DNA of 64,000 nt from Streptomyces sp. SirexAA-E (GCF_000177195.2 NC_015953.1:5704001-5768000); one strand, 5' to 3'; counted from the first letter of the stretch, positions 50,269 to 60,028 are shown. Notes: generated by a model not told the origin, from the letters alone. Numbers and translations: made by a program.

Positions 50269-51534
50269 ATGACGAACCGACAGCACCCAGCAGCACCGGA
50301 CACCGTCGTCGTCGGCGCCGGTCTCGCGGGATTGGCCTGCGCACTCGACCTCAGCCGCGCGGGCCTGCGCGTCGAACTGCTGGAGGCGTCCGACGCGGTG
50401 GGCGGCCGGATGCGGACGGACCGCAAGGACGGCTTCCTGCTGGACCGGGGCTTCCAGGTCTTCAACACCTCCTATCCGCAGGTGAAGTCCCGTCTCGACC
50501 TGCGTGCCCTGCGCCTGCGCCCCTTCACCCCCGGCCTCGTCGCCCGGACGCCCTCGGGCCGGGTCCGCCTCACCGACCCGACCCGGCGTCCGGGCGACGC
50601 CGCGCAGTTGCTGCCCGGCCGCGTCCTGTCCGCCCGGGACCTCACCGCGCTCGCCGCCCTCACCGCCCGCGACGTCCTGCTGCCACCGAAGCGGCTGGCC
50701 CGTACGACCGACCGCACCGCCTCGGACGCGCTCGTGCGCGCCGGGCTGTCGCCGGACGCGATCGAGGACCTCCTGCGGCCGTTCCTGTCCGGGGTGTTCC
50801 TGGAGGAGGGGCTGGAGACCTCCGCCCGCTTCCTGCACCTGGTCTGGCGGAGCATGGCGCGCGGCACGCTCTGTCTGCCCGCCGACGGCATCGGCGCGGT
50901 ACCCGCCCAGCTCGCCACCCGGCTGCCCGAGGACGCCCTGCGGCTCGGTACGCCCGTCGCCGGGCTCACCGATGCCGGGGTGCTCCTGGCGGACGGACGG
51001 GAGCGCCCGGCGGCCGCCGTCGTCGTGGCCACGGACGCCGTCACGGCCGCCCGTCTGCTGCCGGGCCTGGAGGTCCCGGACGGCCGCACGGTGACGACGT
51101 ACTACTACGCGGCCGGGAAGTCGCCGCTGACCGAACCCACCCTGGTCGTCGACAGCGCCCTGGCCGTCCTGAACAGCTGCGTCCTGACCGAGGCCGCCCC
51201 CACCTACGCCCCGCCCGGTACCGCCCTGGTGTCGGCCTCCGTCCTCGGCGCCGGTCCGCCGGGCGGCGAGAAGACGGTGCGCGCCCGGCTGGCCGAGCTG
51301 TACGACGCGGACACCAGTACCTGGGACGCGGTCGCCGCGTACACGGTGGAGGGCGCGCTGCCCGCGATGCGCCCGCCCTGGCCGCTGAGCCGGACCACCC
51401 GCTTCGCGCCGGGCCGGTACGTCTGCGGGGACCACCGGGCCACCGGGTCCGTCCAGGGCGCCCTGGCATCCGGCAGCCGGGCGGCGCGTGAGGTGCTGGC
51501 CGACCGCGCGGCGGCCCGCGCCGCCCGGACGTGA
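50269..51534 (+). CDS. FAD-dependent oxidoreductase of the carotenoid cluster
   Basis: Amine-oxidase/protoporphyrinogen-oxidase-like flavoprotein of 421 residues. TVVVGAGLAGLACALDLSRAG near residue 10, GGRMRTDRKDGFLLDRGFQV near residue 48 and the C-terminal FAD motif GRYVCGDHRATGSVQGALASG near residue 384 are intact. It resembles the carotenoid isomerase/desaturase branch but lacks the crtI length. It is 25 bases before crtY on the same strand, so a role in the isorenieratene pathway or another isoprenoid oxidation is inferred. ATG 50269 follows GAGGGG. Confidence 0.85.
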   Translation: MTNRQHPAAPDTVVVGAGLAGLACALDLSRAGLRVELLEASDAVGGRMRTDRKDGFLLDRGFQVFNTSYPQVKSRLDLRALRLRPFTPGLVARTPSGRVRLTDPTRRPGDAAQLLPGRVLSARDLTALAALTARDVLLPPKRLARTTDRTASDALVRAGLSPDAIEDLLRPFLSGVFLEEGLETSARFLHLVWRSMARGTLCLPADGIGAVPAQLATRLPEDALRLGTPVAGLTDAGVLLADGRERPAAAVVVATDAVTAARLLPGLEVPDGRTVTTYYYAAGKSPLTEPTLVVDSALAVLNSCVLTEAAPTYAPPGTALVSASVLGAGPPGGEKTVRARLAELYDADTSTWDAVAAYTVEGALPAMRPPWPLSRTTRFAPGRYVCGDHRATGSVQGALASGSRAAREVLADRAAARAART

Positions 51535-51559
51535 ACCCGCGCCCGGCACGGCCGCCCCG

Positions 51560-52807
51560 GTGAGCCGCACCGGTGCCGCCCAGGACGCGGCCGACGGCGT
51601 CGTCGTCGTGGGCGGCGGCGCGGCCGGCCTCTGCCTGGCCCACTGGCTCGGCAAGGACCCGGACATCCCCGTGACCGTGGTCGAGGCCCCGGACGGCCCG
51701 CTGCGCCCCGCGGAGCGGACCTGGTGCTACTGGGAGGCGGGCCCGGGGGAGTTCGAGGAGGCCGTCGTCAGCTCCTGGACGCGGCTGCGGGTGCGGGGAC
51801 CGGACGGCTCCGCCGTCGAGTCGGAGCCCGCCCCGCTGCGCTACCGCATGGTCCGGTCGGGCCGCTTCGAACAGCTGGTGCACTCCCGGCTGGCCGCCCG
51901 CCCCACGGCCCGGCTCCTGCGCGCCACCGCCCACGAGGTGCGGGACACGCCGTACGGCGCCGAGGTGCGCTGCACGGGCGCCGACGGGCGGCCGCTCACC
52001 CTGCGGGGCCGCCACGTCTTCGACTCCCGCCCCGCGCACGGCATTCCGCCCCACCGCACGCTGCTGCTCCAGCACTTCCGCGGCTGGTTCGTGCGTACCG
52101 GCGCACCCCGGTTCGACCCCGGCGTCGCGGACCTCATGGACTTCCGGGTACCGCAGCCGCGCCACGGACTCGCCTTCGGTTACGTCCTGCCCCTCGCCCC
52201 CGACCGGGCGCTCGTCGAGTACACCGAGTTCTCCCGGACCCCGCTGACCACCCCCGCCTACGAGGCGGCCCTGCGGCACTACACGGCGGACGTGCTCCGC
52301 CTCGGCCCGCTCACCGTCGAGTCCGCCGAACAAGGGGTCATCCCCATGACCGACGCGCGCTTCCCCGGGCGCACCGGGCCCGCCGTCTTCCGTATCGGGG
52401 CCGCCGGCGGTGCCACCCGCCCGGCGACCGGCTACACCTTCGCCGCCGTACAGCGCCAGAGCCGGGCCATCGCGGAGGCCCTGCGCCACGGCCGCGCGGA
52501 CGTGCCGCCGCCGCACGGCCGGCGGCAGCTAGCGATGGACGCCGTCCTGCTGCGGGCACTGGACACCGGGCGCGTGGACGGCCCCCGCTTCTTCACCGAC
52601 CTCTTCCGCCGCGTGCCCATGGAGCGGCTGCTGCGCTTCCTCGACGGCGGGAGCACGCCCTGGGAGGAGTTCGGCATCGGCCTGCGCACCCCCGTGGGGC
52701 CGATGCTCCGCACCGCGGCCGAACTGCCCTTCCTCGCCCGCCGTGAGACCGACCGCCGTGAGACCGCCCGCCGGGACACCGGCCGATCCGAGGAGAGCCC
52801 GCGATGA
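51560..52807 (+). CDS. crtY: Lycopene beta-cyclase
   Basis: Flavoprotein of 415 residues that closes both ends of lycopene to beta-carotene. Seen: VVVVGGGAAGLCLAHWL near residue 14, RTWCYWEAG near 54, the cyclase motif in ALVEYTEFSRTPL near 217 and AAGGATRPATGYTFAAVQRQ near 282, all found in CrtY proteins. GTG 51560 gives the family N-terminus; its ribosome site is weak. The stop overlaps crtT (ATGA). The order crtY-crtT-crtU matches the known Streptomyces isorenieratene cluster. Confidence 0.93.
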   Translation: MSRTGAAQDAADGVVVVGGGAAGLCLAHWLGKDPDIPVTVVEAPDGPLRPAERTWCYWEAGPGEFEEAVVSSWTRLRVRGPDGSAVESEPAPLRYRMVRSGRFEQLVHSRLAARPTARLLRATAHEVRDTPYGAEVRCTGADGRPLTLRGRHVFDSRPAHGIPPHRTLLLQHFRGWFVRTGAPRFDPGVADLMDFRVPQPRHGLAFGYVLPLAPDRALVEYTEFSRTPLTTPAYEAALRHYTADVLRLGPLTVESAEQGVIPMTDARFPGRTGPAVFRIGAAGGATRPATGYTFAAVQRQSRAIAEALRHGRADVPPPHGRRQLAMDAVLLRALDTGRVDGPRFFTDLFRRVPMERLLRFLDGGSTPWEEFGIGLRTPVGPMLRTAAELPFLARRETDRRETARRDTGRSEESPR

Positions 52808-53517
52808 CCCTGTTGCGCGACCACGACCTCGCGCACGCGTTCGACCACGCGTCGCACAGTTACGACCGTCTCACCGCGCTGAACCCCGGCTACCGCACCG
52901 ACCTGCACCGCTCGGCGCGCCGCCTCGGCCTCCCGGACGGCGGCAGGGGCCTGCGGGTGCTCGACCTCGGCTGCGGTACGGGGGCGTCGACGCGGGCACT
53001 GCTGCGCGCGGCCCCGCACGCCCGGATCACGGCCGCCGACGCCTCGGCCGGCATGCTGGAGCGGGCCCGCGCGAAACGCTGGCCGTCGAACGTACGGTTC
53101 CTGCACCGTTCCGCGGAGGCGCTGGCGAGCGCCGGTCACGACGGCGTGTACGACGCGGTCTTCGCCGCCTACCTCTTCCGCAACGTCACCGAGCCGGGCC
53201 GGGTCCTCACGACCGTGCGCACGCTGCTGCGTCCGGGCGGCCGGCTGCTGGCCCACGAGTACAGCCTCAGCGGCTCCCCGGTGCACCGGGCCCTGTGGCA
53301 CGCGGTGTGCCGGGGGGTGATCGTCCCGGCGGGCACGCTGACCGGGGACCGCGAGCTGTACCGCCATCTGTGGCGCAGTGTCCTCGACTTCGACACCGCA
53401 CCGGTCTTCGCCCGGCGGATCGCACGGGCCGGATTCCCGTTCGTCCGGACCGTGCCCGTCGCCGGATGGCAGACCGGCATCGTCCACACCTTCCTGGCCC
53501 GGACGGAGGCGTCATGA
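52804..53517 (+). CDS. crtT: SAM-dependent methyltransferase CrtT
   Basis: Class I methyltransferase of 237 residues resembling UbiE/menaquinone methyltransferases. SAM-binding motif I VLDLGCGTGASTRALL is near residue 55, motif II VYDAVFAAYLFRNV near residue 115 and motif III LLRPGGRLLAHEYS near residue 140. Named by its position between crtY and crtU. Its exact step is not settled in the literature I know, since CrtU itself is thought to shift the ring methyl group. Four-base overlaps on both sides. Confidence 0.85.
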   Translation: MTLLRDHDLAHAFDHASHSYDRLTALNPGYRTDLHRSARRLGLPDGGRGLRVLDLGCGTGASTRALLRAAPHARITAADASAGMLERARAKRWPSNVRFLHRSAEALASAGHDGVYDAVFAAYLFRNVTEPGRVLTTVRTLLRPGGRLLAHEYSLSGSPVHRALWHAVCRGVIVPAGTLTGDRELYRHLWRSVLDFDTAPVFARRIARAGFPFVRTVPVAGWQTGIVHTFLARTEAS

Positions 53518-55070
53518 CCCGCGCCCGGCCCGCCGCCGACCGCCACGGACGCGACCGCCGGGCGGAGGTCCTGCCGCCGGCCCCGGGCCGTGAACGCTTC
53601 ACCGGCGACGCGCCGTCCACCGCGGTGATCGGCGGCGGCATCGCCGGTCTCGCCGCCGCGACCGCCCTCGCCGAGCGCGGCGTCCGCGTGACCCTGTACG
53701 AACGGGAGGACGCCCTCGGCGGCCGCCTCGCCGGGTGGCCCGTCCGCCTCGCCGACGGATCCGGGGCGACCATGAGCCGCGGCTTCCACGCCTTCTTCCG
53801 CCAGTACTACAACCTGCGCGGCCTGTTGCGGCGTACCGACCCCGCGCTCGGCTGCCTCACCCCGCTGCCCGACTACCCGCTCCGGCACCGCGGCGGCCTC
53901 ACCGACAGCTTCGCCCGGGTGCCGAGGACCCCGCCGTTCAGCGCCCTCGGATTCGTCGCGCTGAGCCCGACGTTCGGCCTGCGCGACCTCGCCGCGATGA
54001 ACCCCCGCGCCGCGCTGCCGCTGCTCGACGTCCGGGTACCCGAGGTGTACGAGCGGTTCGACCACGTCAGCGCCGAGGACTTCCTGCACCGGATCAACTT
54101 CCCCGAGGCCGCCCACCACCTGGCCTTCGAGGTGTTCTCCCGCAGCTTCTTCGCCGACCCCCGGGAGCTGTCCGCCGCCGAGCTGCTGCTGATGTTCCAC
54201 ATCTACTTCCTCGGGTCGTCCGAGGGCCTCCTCTTCGACGTACCGCGCGAGCCCTTCCCCGAGGCGCTGTGGGACCCGCTCGGCGGCTACCTGCGACGGC
54301 TCGGCGCCAAGGTGCGCACCGGCACCCCGGTCCACCGCGTCCGCCCCGCCACGGACGGCACCCTGACCGTGGAGCGGGACGGGGCGGCCGACCGCCACGA
54401 GGCCGTCGTCCTCGCCCTGGACACCACCGGGCTCCGCCACGTCGTGGGCGCCTCCGAGGAGTTGGGGGACGCTGCCTGGCGAGCGGACGTCGCCGCGCTG
54501 CGCACCGCGCCGCCGTTCCTGGTCTCCCGGCTCTGGCTCGACCGCCCCGTACGCGCGGACCGCCCCGGTTTCCTCGGCACCAGCGGTTACGACGGGCTGG
54601 ACAACATCAGCGTCCTGGACCGCTGGGAGGGCGAGGCCGCCCGCTGGGCCGCGCGGACGGGCGGCGGCGTGGTCGAACTCCACGCCTACGCCGTCGACGC
54701 GGACGCCGAACCCAAGGAGGTCCAGCGGCACATCGTCGACCGGCTGCACGAGGTCTACCCGGAGACCGCCGACGCCCGGATCGTCGACGCCCGCCACGAA
54801 TGGCGCGCCGACTGCCCGGTCTTCTCCGTCGGCGGCTACCACCGGCGCCCCGCCGTCCGCACCCCGCACCCGCGCGTCGCACTGGCGGGCGACCTGGTCC
54901 GCACCGGCCTCCCCGTCGCCCTCATGGAACGCGCGGCGACCTCCGGCTTCCTCGCCGCCAACGCCCTGCTCGCCGACTGGGGCATCCGCGGCCAGACGCT
55001 CTGGACCGTTCCGCTCTCCGGCCGCTCCCGGCTCCTCGGAGCCCTCGCCCGCCGGGCCGGACGGTACTGA
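53514..55070 (+). CDS. crtU: Isorenieratene synthase (beta-carotene desaturase/methyltransferase)
   Basis: CrtI-like flavoprotein of 518 residues that turns the beta rings of beta-carotene into aromatic phi rings, giving isorenieratene. Seen: AVIGGGIAGLAAATALAERG near residue 38, RGFHAFFRQYYNLRGLLRR near 91, FFADPRELSAAELLLMFHIYFLGSSEGLLFD near 214 and ALAGDLVRTGLPVALMERAATSG near 458, all signatures of CrtU. The N-terminal 30 residues are basic. Ends convergently with the Rieske gene; CTGACGC/GCGTCAG (55067-55073, 55092-55098) spans both stops. Confidence 0.93.
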   Translation: MTRARPAADRHGRDRRAEVLPPAPGRERFTGDAPSTAVIGGGIAGLAAATALAERGVRVTLYEREDALGGRLAGWPVRLADGSGATMSRGFHAFFRQYYNLRGLLRRTDPALGCLTPLPDYPLRHRGGLTDSFARVPRTPPFSALGFVALSPTFGLRDLAAMNPRAALPLLDVRVPEVYERFDHVSAEDFLHRINFPEAAHHLAFEVFSRSFFADPRELSAAELLLMFHIYFLGSSEGLLFDVPREPFPEALWDPLGGYLRRLGAKVRTGTPVHRVRPATDGTLTVERDGAADRHEAVVLALDTTGLRHVVGASEELGDAAWRADVAALRTAPPFLVSRLWLDRPVRADRPGFLGTSGYDGLDNISVLDRWEGEAARWAARTGGGVVELHAYAVDADAEPKEVQRHIVDRLHEVYPETADARIVDARHEWRADCPVFSVGGYHRRPAVRTPHPRVALAGDLVRTGLPVALMERAATSGFLAANALLADWGIRGQTLWTVPLSGRSRLLGALARRAGRY

Positions 55071-55094
55071 CGCGGCACGGTCACCGACGAGGCG

Positions 55095-56099
55095 TCAGCC
55101 TGGGAAGCGCCCGGTGCTCCGCAGCGACCAGCGCCGCTCGGCGTACGCGAGGTCGTCCCGCCAGAGCCGCCCCGCCGTCCTGCGCATCAGGGGCCGCAGG
55201 ACCGGAGCGGCGGCGCGCGCCAGCGCGAACCCCCGCCGGTCCGAGGCCGCGACGACCGCCTCGACCACCGCCGTCCGAGGCGCGTCGGCACCTGGAGCGG
55301 TGAGCGGCGTGGCATGGGTCTCCACCACCGAACCGGCGCCCTCCCCGTCCGTGATGTGCATGACGACCGTACGGGGCTCCGGGGCGGTGAACACGGCCCG
55401 CACCGGCACCACCAGCCGGCCCGCGACCTTGAACGACACCTCGACGGCGAACCCGTCGTCCGCCTCGCCCCCGGGGGTGCCGACCACCTTCAGCCCGACG
55501 AACGCGTACGGGTGGAACCAGGACCCGTGCCAGGGATCGAGCCGGTTGGCGACCACGTCCTCGGGCTCGCACCGGCCGACCGCCGTGAACACCGCCTCCA
55601 CCGCGCTCCCGGCCTCCGGCCGCACCGGCACCACCGGGTGCTCCAGCGCCCGCTCGCCTCCGGCCGCGTCCAGCCGCACCCACACCAGCACCCCGTCGTC
55701 GTGCACCGGATACGGTTCCCACCCGGCGCGCGGCCCGCCGTCCAGGGCCAGCCCGTGCCAGTGGCACAGCAGCGTCCCGCACACCACCCGGCTGTCCCGC
55801 AACGGAGCCCCCAGATGCGGACACACCCCGGGTCCGGCGCGCAGCGAGCCGTCCCCGGCCCGCCACAGGACGACCTCGACACCCGCCACGCTCCGGCCGT
55901 ACGGACGGTCCCGGGCGGCGATCTCCCGCGACGCCCCGACCACGTACCAGTTGCCCGACGGCCTGGCCGCCGCCCGCCGCAGCGCCCCTGCGATCAGGGC
56001 CGGCCGCGCCTCACGCCAGGTCGGGGCCTGCCGCTCCCATGCCGGTGCGCGCCGCACCCGCAGCGGCGAGGTCCAGATCCTCCCGTGCCGTCCGGTCAA
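55095..56099 (-). CDS. Rieske [2Fe-2S] protein of the carotenoid operon
   Basis: Protein of 334 residues. The Rieske cluster ligands are seen as CPHLGAPL and CHWHGLAL (CxH...CxxH) near residues 100-126. The C-terminal half (DPWHGSWFHPYAFVGLKVVG and following) resembles the catalytic or START-like part of Rieske oxygenases and fits the actinobacterial DUF5914 type found in crt clusters. TTG 56099 is chosen because it overlaps the crtB stop (TTGA) and follows GGAGGGGACGAG; longer frames read into crtB. It may hydroxylate or desaturate a carotenoid end group; this is inference. Confidence 0.83.
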   Translation of the reverse strand: MTGRHGRIWTSPLRVRRAPAWERQAPTWREARPALIAGALRRAAARPSGNWYVVGASREIAARDRPYGRSVAGVEVVLWRAGDGSLRAGPGVCPHLGAPLRDSRVVCGTLLCHWHGLALDGGPRAGWEPYPVHDDGVLVWVRLDAAGGERALEHPVVPVRPEAGSAVEAVFTAVGRCEPEDVVANRLDPWHGSWFHPYAFVGLKVVGTPGGEADDGFAVEVSFKVAGRLVVPVRAVFTAPEPRTVVMHITDGEGAGSVVETHATPLTAPGADAPRTAVVEAVVAASDRRGFALARAAAPVLRPLMRRTAGRLWRDDLAYAERRWSLRSTGRFPG

Positions 56100-57085
56100 C
56101 GCCTCGTCCCCTCCGGCCGGGCTGCCGTGCCCGGGGGCGGGGCGGCGGCCCGCCGGTTGCGCATCCGCGCCCCCAGCACCCGCGCGAGCCCGCCCGCCGC
56201 GGTCACCGCCCGGCGCCCGCGCGGCACGACGGCCCGCCGGTGCAGCACCGCGTAGTCGTCGGCGGCGATCGCGTCGAGGATGCCCCCGTACAGCGTGAAC
56301 GCCGTACGGATGCACGGCCGCACCCGCGGTTCCAGCATGGCGATGCCCGGCTCCGCCTCCCGGTACACCGCCCGGGTCAGCGCCTCCGCCTCGACGAGAG
56401 CCGCCCGGACCCGCCGGTCACGGCGCCCGGTGCGACGGCTCCACTCCAGCAGCGGGCGCGCCACCCCGTGGGCGGCCAGCAGGTCGGCCGGCAGGTACAC
56501 CCGCCCCCGGTCCAGGTCCTCACCCACGTCCCGCAGGAAGTTGGTCAGCTGGAAGGCCACCCCGAGGGCGGCCGCGTGCGGGGCCGCCTCCCGGCGGTCC
56601 ACGACCGTTCCGAGCACCGGCAGCATCTGCAGTCCGATCACCGCCGCCGACCCGTGCATGTAGGCCCGCAGATGCGCGTACGTCGGATAGTCCGTGACGC
56701 TGAGATCACTCCGCATCGACGCCATGAAGTCCGCGAACAACCCGTGGTCGATGGCGTAGCGCCCGGCGGTGTCCGCCACCGCCCGCACCACCGGCTCGTC
56801 GCCGCCTCCCGTACGCAGCCCGAGCGCCAGGTCGTCCTCCAGCAGGCGCAGCAGCCGGTCGCGTTCCGCGGGGGGCCGGGTGCGGTCGAGGTCGTCCACG
56901 ATGTCGTCCGCCCACCGGGCGAAGCCGTACAGGGCGTGCACCGCGCAGCGGCGCTCCACCGGCAGCAGCCGGGTCGCCAGGAAGTAGGTGCGGCCGTGCC
57001 GGGCGTTGAGCCGGCGGCACCGGTCGTAGGCGGCCCGCAGGGCGGGCTCGGTGATCCGGGCCGCGTCCAGTTCACGACGGTTCAT
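56096..57085 (-). CDS. crtB: Phytoene synthase
   Basis: Condenses two geranylgeranyl diphosphates to phytoene; 329 residues. Both Asp-rich diphosphate sites are present: ARWADDIVDD near residue 55 and LRDVGEDLDRGRVYLP near residue 175, with RTYFLATRLLP near 29 and GVAFQLTNFLRDVG near 165. ATG 57085 overlaps the crtI stop (ATGA). Third gene of the crtE-crtI-crtB-Rieske operon. Confidence 0.95.
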   Translation of the reverse strand: MNRRELDAARITEPALRAAYDRCRRLNARHGRTYFLATRLLPVERRCAVHALYGFARWADDIVDDLDRTRPPAERDRLLRLLEDDLALGLRTGGGDEPVVRAVADTAGRYAIDHGLFADFMASMRSDLSVTDYPTYAHLRAYMHGSAAVIGLQMLPVLGTVVDRREAAPHAAALGVAFQLTNFLRDVGEDLDRGRVYLPADLLAAHGVARPLLEWSRRTGRRDRRVRAALVEAEALTRAVYREAEPGIAMLEPRVRPCIRTAFTLYGGILDAIAADDYAVLHRRAVVPRGRRAVTAAGGLARVLGARMRNRRAAAPPPGTAARPEGTRR

Positions 57086-58614
57086 CGGCTGCCCTTCGAC
57101 GACGTGAGCGGGATGCGGGCCGGCCTCGCCCGAGGACGGCCCGTGATGCGCGCGGCGGCGAGCTTGCCGCTGACGAGCACCGTCGGCACCCCGACCCCGG
57201 GGGTCGTCCCGCACCCGGCGAGTACGACGTTGTCGTAGTCACGCACGAGGTTGCGGGGACGGAAGGGGCCGGTCTGCGTGAATGTGTGCGACAGCGAGAA
57301 GGGGGTGCCCGCCGCATGACCCTGGGCCGTCCAGTCCACCGGGGTCACCAGCAGCTCCCGGTCGAGCGACGCGCCGAATCCGTCGAGCCCCCGCCGCTCC
57401 AGCTCGGCCAGCAGGCTGTCCCGGTAGCGCGGCCCCAGGCCGTGCCAGGCTTCGGCGGACGGGCCGGCCGTCGTGTTGGGGCACGGGGCCAGGACGTAGT
57501 GCAGGTGCCTGCCCTCGGGAGCGAGCGAGGGATCGTGCGTCGTCGGCCGGGTGATCAGCAGGGACGGGTCGCTCATCAGCCGCCCGGTGCGGGTGAGTTC
57601 GTCGAAGGTGCGCTCCCAGGCGCCGCCGAAGGAGATCGTGTGGTGCGCCAGCTGGGGCCAGGTGCGGTCGGTGCCCGCGTGCAGGACCACGGCCGACGGA
57701 GAGTGGCGCAGCCCGACCGGACGCCGCGGCGCACGCCCCAGCAGACGGTGGACGACGGGCAGGTCGGGCGTCAGCACCACCGCGTCACAGGCGATCCGCT
57801 CGCCCGAGACCAGCCGGACGGCCCGCACCCGCCCCGCCGCGTGTTCCAGCCGGTTCACCTCCGCCGACCAGCACAGCCGCGCCCCCGCGTCGGCCGCCGC
57901 GTCCGCCATGGCCCGGGGCAGCGCGTGCATACCGCCCTTGGGGAACCAGACGCCCGCGACCGTGTCCATGTAGGCGATGACGGCGTACGCGGCGAGGGCC
58001 CGGGCGGGGGCCACCCCCGCGTACAGCGCCTGGAAGGAGAAGACCCGGCGCAGCCGCGGATCCGAGAGGAACCTGCCGATCTGCGGGTCGAGCCGGCCGA
58101 AACCGCCCAGGGCGGCCAGCCGTGCCAGGTCCGGGTGCAGCAGCTGGAAGGGGGAGTCGAAGTTGGTGTCGATGAAGCGGTGCATCTGCGCCCGGTACAG
58201 CCGCTCCAGCCAGTGGCGCAGCCTGCGGTACCCCTCGGCCTCCCGGCCCCCGGCGAACCGTCGTACCTCGGCCTCCATGGCCTCGCCGTCCGTGTGGACG
58301 TCCAGCCCGCTCCCGTCCGCGAACCTGGCCCGGTAGGCCGGGTGCAGCGGTACCAGCTCGACGCGCCGGTGCAGGCTGTCACCCACGGCCGCGAACGCCT
58401 CGTCGGCCAGGTGCGGCATGGTCAGCACGGTGGGCCCGGTGTCCACCCGGTAGCCGCCCAGCTCCAGCCGGCCCGCCCGGCCCCCGGGGCCCGCGTCCCG
58501 TTCGACGACGGTCACCCGGCGTCCCGCGCCGAGCAGGTGCAGGGCGGCGGCGAGACCGGACAGCCCCGCGCCGACCACCACCACGTGGTCCGTCGGACCC
58601 GGCACCCTCCTCAT
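57082..58614 (-). CDS. crtI: Phytoene desaturase
   Basis: Flavoprotein of 510 residues that introduces four double bonds into phytoene to give lycopene. N-terminal FAD motif VVVVGAGLSGLAAALHLLGAG (residues 12-32) with ERDAGPGGRAG following, VWFPKGGMHALPRAMADAAA near residue 219, and the C-terminal signature VVLAGCGTTPGVGVPTVLVSGKLAA near residue 465 are all present. The ATG overlaps the crtE stop by four bases. Confidence 0.95.
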   Translation of the reverse strand: MRRVPGPTDHVVVVGAGLSGLAAALHLLGAGRRVTVVERDAGPGGRAGRLELGGYRVDTGPTVLTMPHLADEAFAAVGDSLHRRVELVPLHPAYRARFADGSGLDVHTDGEAMEAEVRRFAGGREAEGYRRLRHWLERLYRAQMHRFIDTNFDSPFQLLHPDLARLAALGGFGRLDPQIGRFLSDPRLRRVFSFQALYAGVAPARALAAYAVIAYMDTVAGVWFPKGGMHALPRAMADAAADAGARLCWSAEVNRLEHAAGRVRAVRLVSGERIACDAVVLTPDLPVVHRLLGRAPRRPVGLRHSPSAVVLHAGTDRTWPQLAHHTISFGGAWERTFDELTRTGRLMSDPSLLITRPTTHDPSLAPEGRHLHYVLAPCPNTTAGPSAEAWHGLGPRYRDSLLAELERRGLDGFGASLDRELLVTPVDWTAQGHAAGTPFSLSHTFTQTGPFRPRNLVRDYDNVVLAGCGTTPGVGVPTVLVSGKLAAARITGRPRARPARIPLTSSKGSR

Positions 58615-59762
58615 GCGCCCTCCCGGTCCGGGGCGGGCGCGGTGCCCACCGCCCGCTCCACCAACGAGGCGAACTCCCGCCGGGCCGAGGCGTCCGCCGC
58701 GCCGGCCGCGAAGTGCCGCACGCTCGACGCCGCGAGGGCGGCGATCTCGTCCTCCACCACCGCGCGTGCGCCCGTGGCCTCCAGGGCGGCGCGCATCCGG
58801 TCGACGCCCTCCTCGGTGTGATCGGCCTGGTCGGGGCCGAGCACGGCCAGGCCCTCCATGTCGCCCGTCTCGGTCGCACGCCGGACCGCCACCGCGAGGA
58901 GGTAGGTGAGCTTGCGCCCGCTCAGGTCCTCGCCCGCCGGTTTCCCCGTCAGCGCCGGGTCCCCGAACGCGCCCAGCAGGTCGTCGCGGAGCTGGAAGGC
59001 GAGACCGGCGCACCGCCCGGCCGATCTCAGCGCGGCCGTCGCGCGGGCGTCCGCCGCGGCCGACACGGCGCCCAGGGCGAGCGGCCGCTCCACCGTGTAC
59101 AGCGCGCTCTTGAGCGTCGCGATGGTCCGGGCCTCGTCCCCGTCCGAGGAACCGGTCGCCTGCGCGCGCAGATCCAGGTACTGGCCGGCCACCATCTCGC
59201 TCCGCATCGCCCGCCACTCCCGGTGCAGCCGGTCCCCGTGCGGCGCGGCCAGCGCGGTCTCGGTGAGCAGGTCGTCGGCCCAGGCCAGCGCCAGGTCCCC
59301 GGCGAGCACCGCGGCGGTGGCCGAGTAGGACGCGGCGGAGCCCCGCAGCCCGGCCTCACGGTGCGCCCGGGCGAAGTCCGCGTGCACGGCGGGAGCGCCC
59401 CGGCGCACCGGGGACCCGTCCATGACGTCGTCGTGCACCAGCGCGCAGGCCTGGAGCAGTTCGAGGGCCGCTCCGATCCGCACCGGCGTCCCCGGGTCGC
59501 CCCCGCGGCCGGCCGCCAGCCACCCGCACCACACGAACGCGGTCCGCAGCCGCTTGCCGCCGCGCAGGACGAACGCGGCGACCCGGCCCGCCACCTCTTC
59601 GGCGAACACGGCGTCCATCTGCCGAGCCTCCTGGAGCCGGTCGTCCAGGTACGACGCCAGGAACGCGTCCACGGCCGCGGTGGCGTCGCCGACCGTGGAC
59701 GGGGCCCCGACGGCGCCGGGCGGGCCGACGGTCTCTGACCGCGTCGCCCGTGGACCGAGCAT
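58611..59762 (-). CDS. crtE: Geranylgeranyl diphosphate synthase
   Basis: Polyprenyl synthase of 383 residues. First Asp-rich motif HDDVMD near residue 111 with GGKRLRTAF near 68, second motif FQLRDDLLGAFGD near 255. The first motif (DDxxD) without an insertion fits the long-chain actinobacterial type. It supplies GGPP for crtB. First gene of the minus-strand carotenoid operon; the start ATG follows AAAGGGG. No light-response regulator gene (litR/litS type) is visible next to it. Confidence 0.93.
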   Translation of the reverse strand: MLGPRATRSETVGPPGAVGAPSTVGDATAAVDAFLASYLDDRLQEARQMDAVFAEEVAGRVAAFVLRGGKRLRTAFVWCGWLAAGRGGDPGTPVRIGAALELLQACALVHDDVMDGSPVRRGAPAVHADFARAHREAGLRGSAASYSATAAVLAGDLALAWADDLLTETALAAPHGDRLHREWRAMRSEMVAGQYLDLRAQATGSSDGDEARTIATLKSALYTVERPLALGAVSAAADARATAALRSAGRCAGLAFQLRDDLLGAFGDPALTGKPAGEDLSGRKLTYLLAVAVRRATETGDMEGLAVLGPDQADHTEEGVDRMRAALEATGARAVVEDEIAALAASSVRHFAAGAADASARREFASLVERAVGTAPAPDREGA

Positions 59763-59956
59763 GGAGAACCCCTTTCACTCCGTTCCGCTTCCGCGGCCAC
59801 CGGTGCTTCCGGCCGACGGGACCACGGATGCGCCTATGCCTGCCCGGCGCACGCCACGGTCGGAGCGGGGTTCACTCCGACGGCCCGGGGCCGAACGGGG
59901 AGGGGCCATCCCCGGTCGTCGGCCGGTGGCGCGGCGTCGTGCCGCCGGAAAACGTC

Positions 59957-59985
59957 TTGCCCCCGCGCGGGGGTCCCGCTACCGT
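59957..59985 (+). promoter_or_regulatory. Predicted promoter of leader ORF and GNAT gene
   Basis: TTGCCC (59957-59962), a 17-base spacer and TACCGT (59980-59985, TAnnnT) make a credible sigma-70-type promoter. Transcription would begin near 59992, about 37 bases before the leader ORF. Confidence 0.5.
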
Positions 59986-60028
59986 CGCGTCGGCGCGCGA
60001 CGCGCGTGTTCACCGGACGGGGAGGTTG

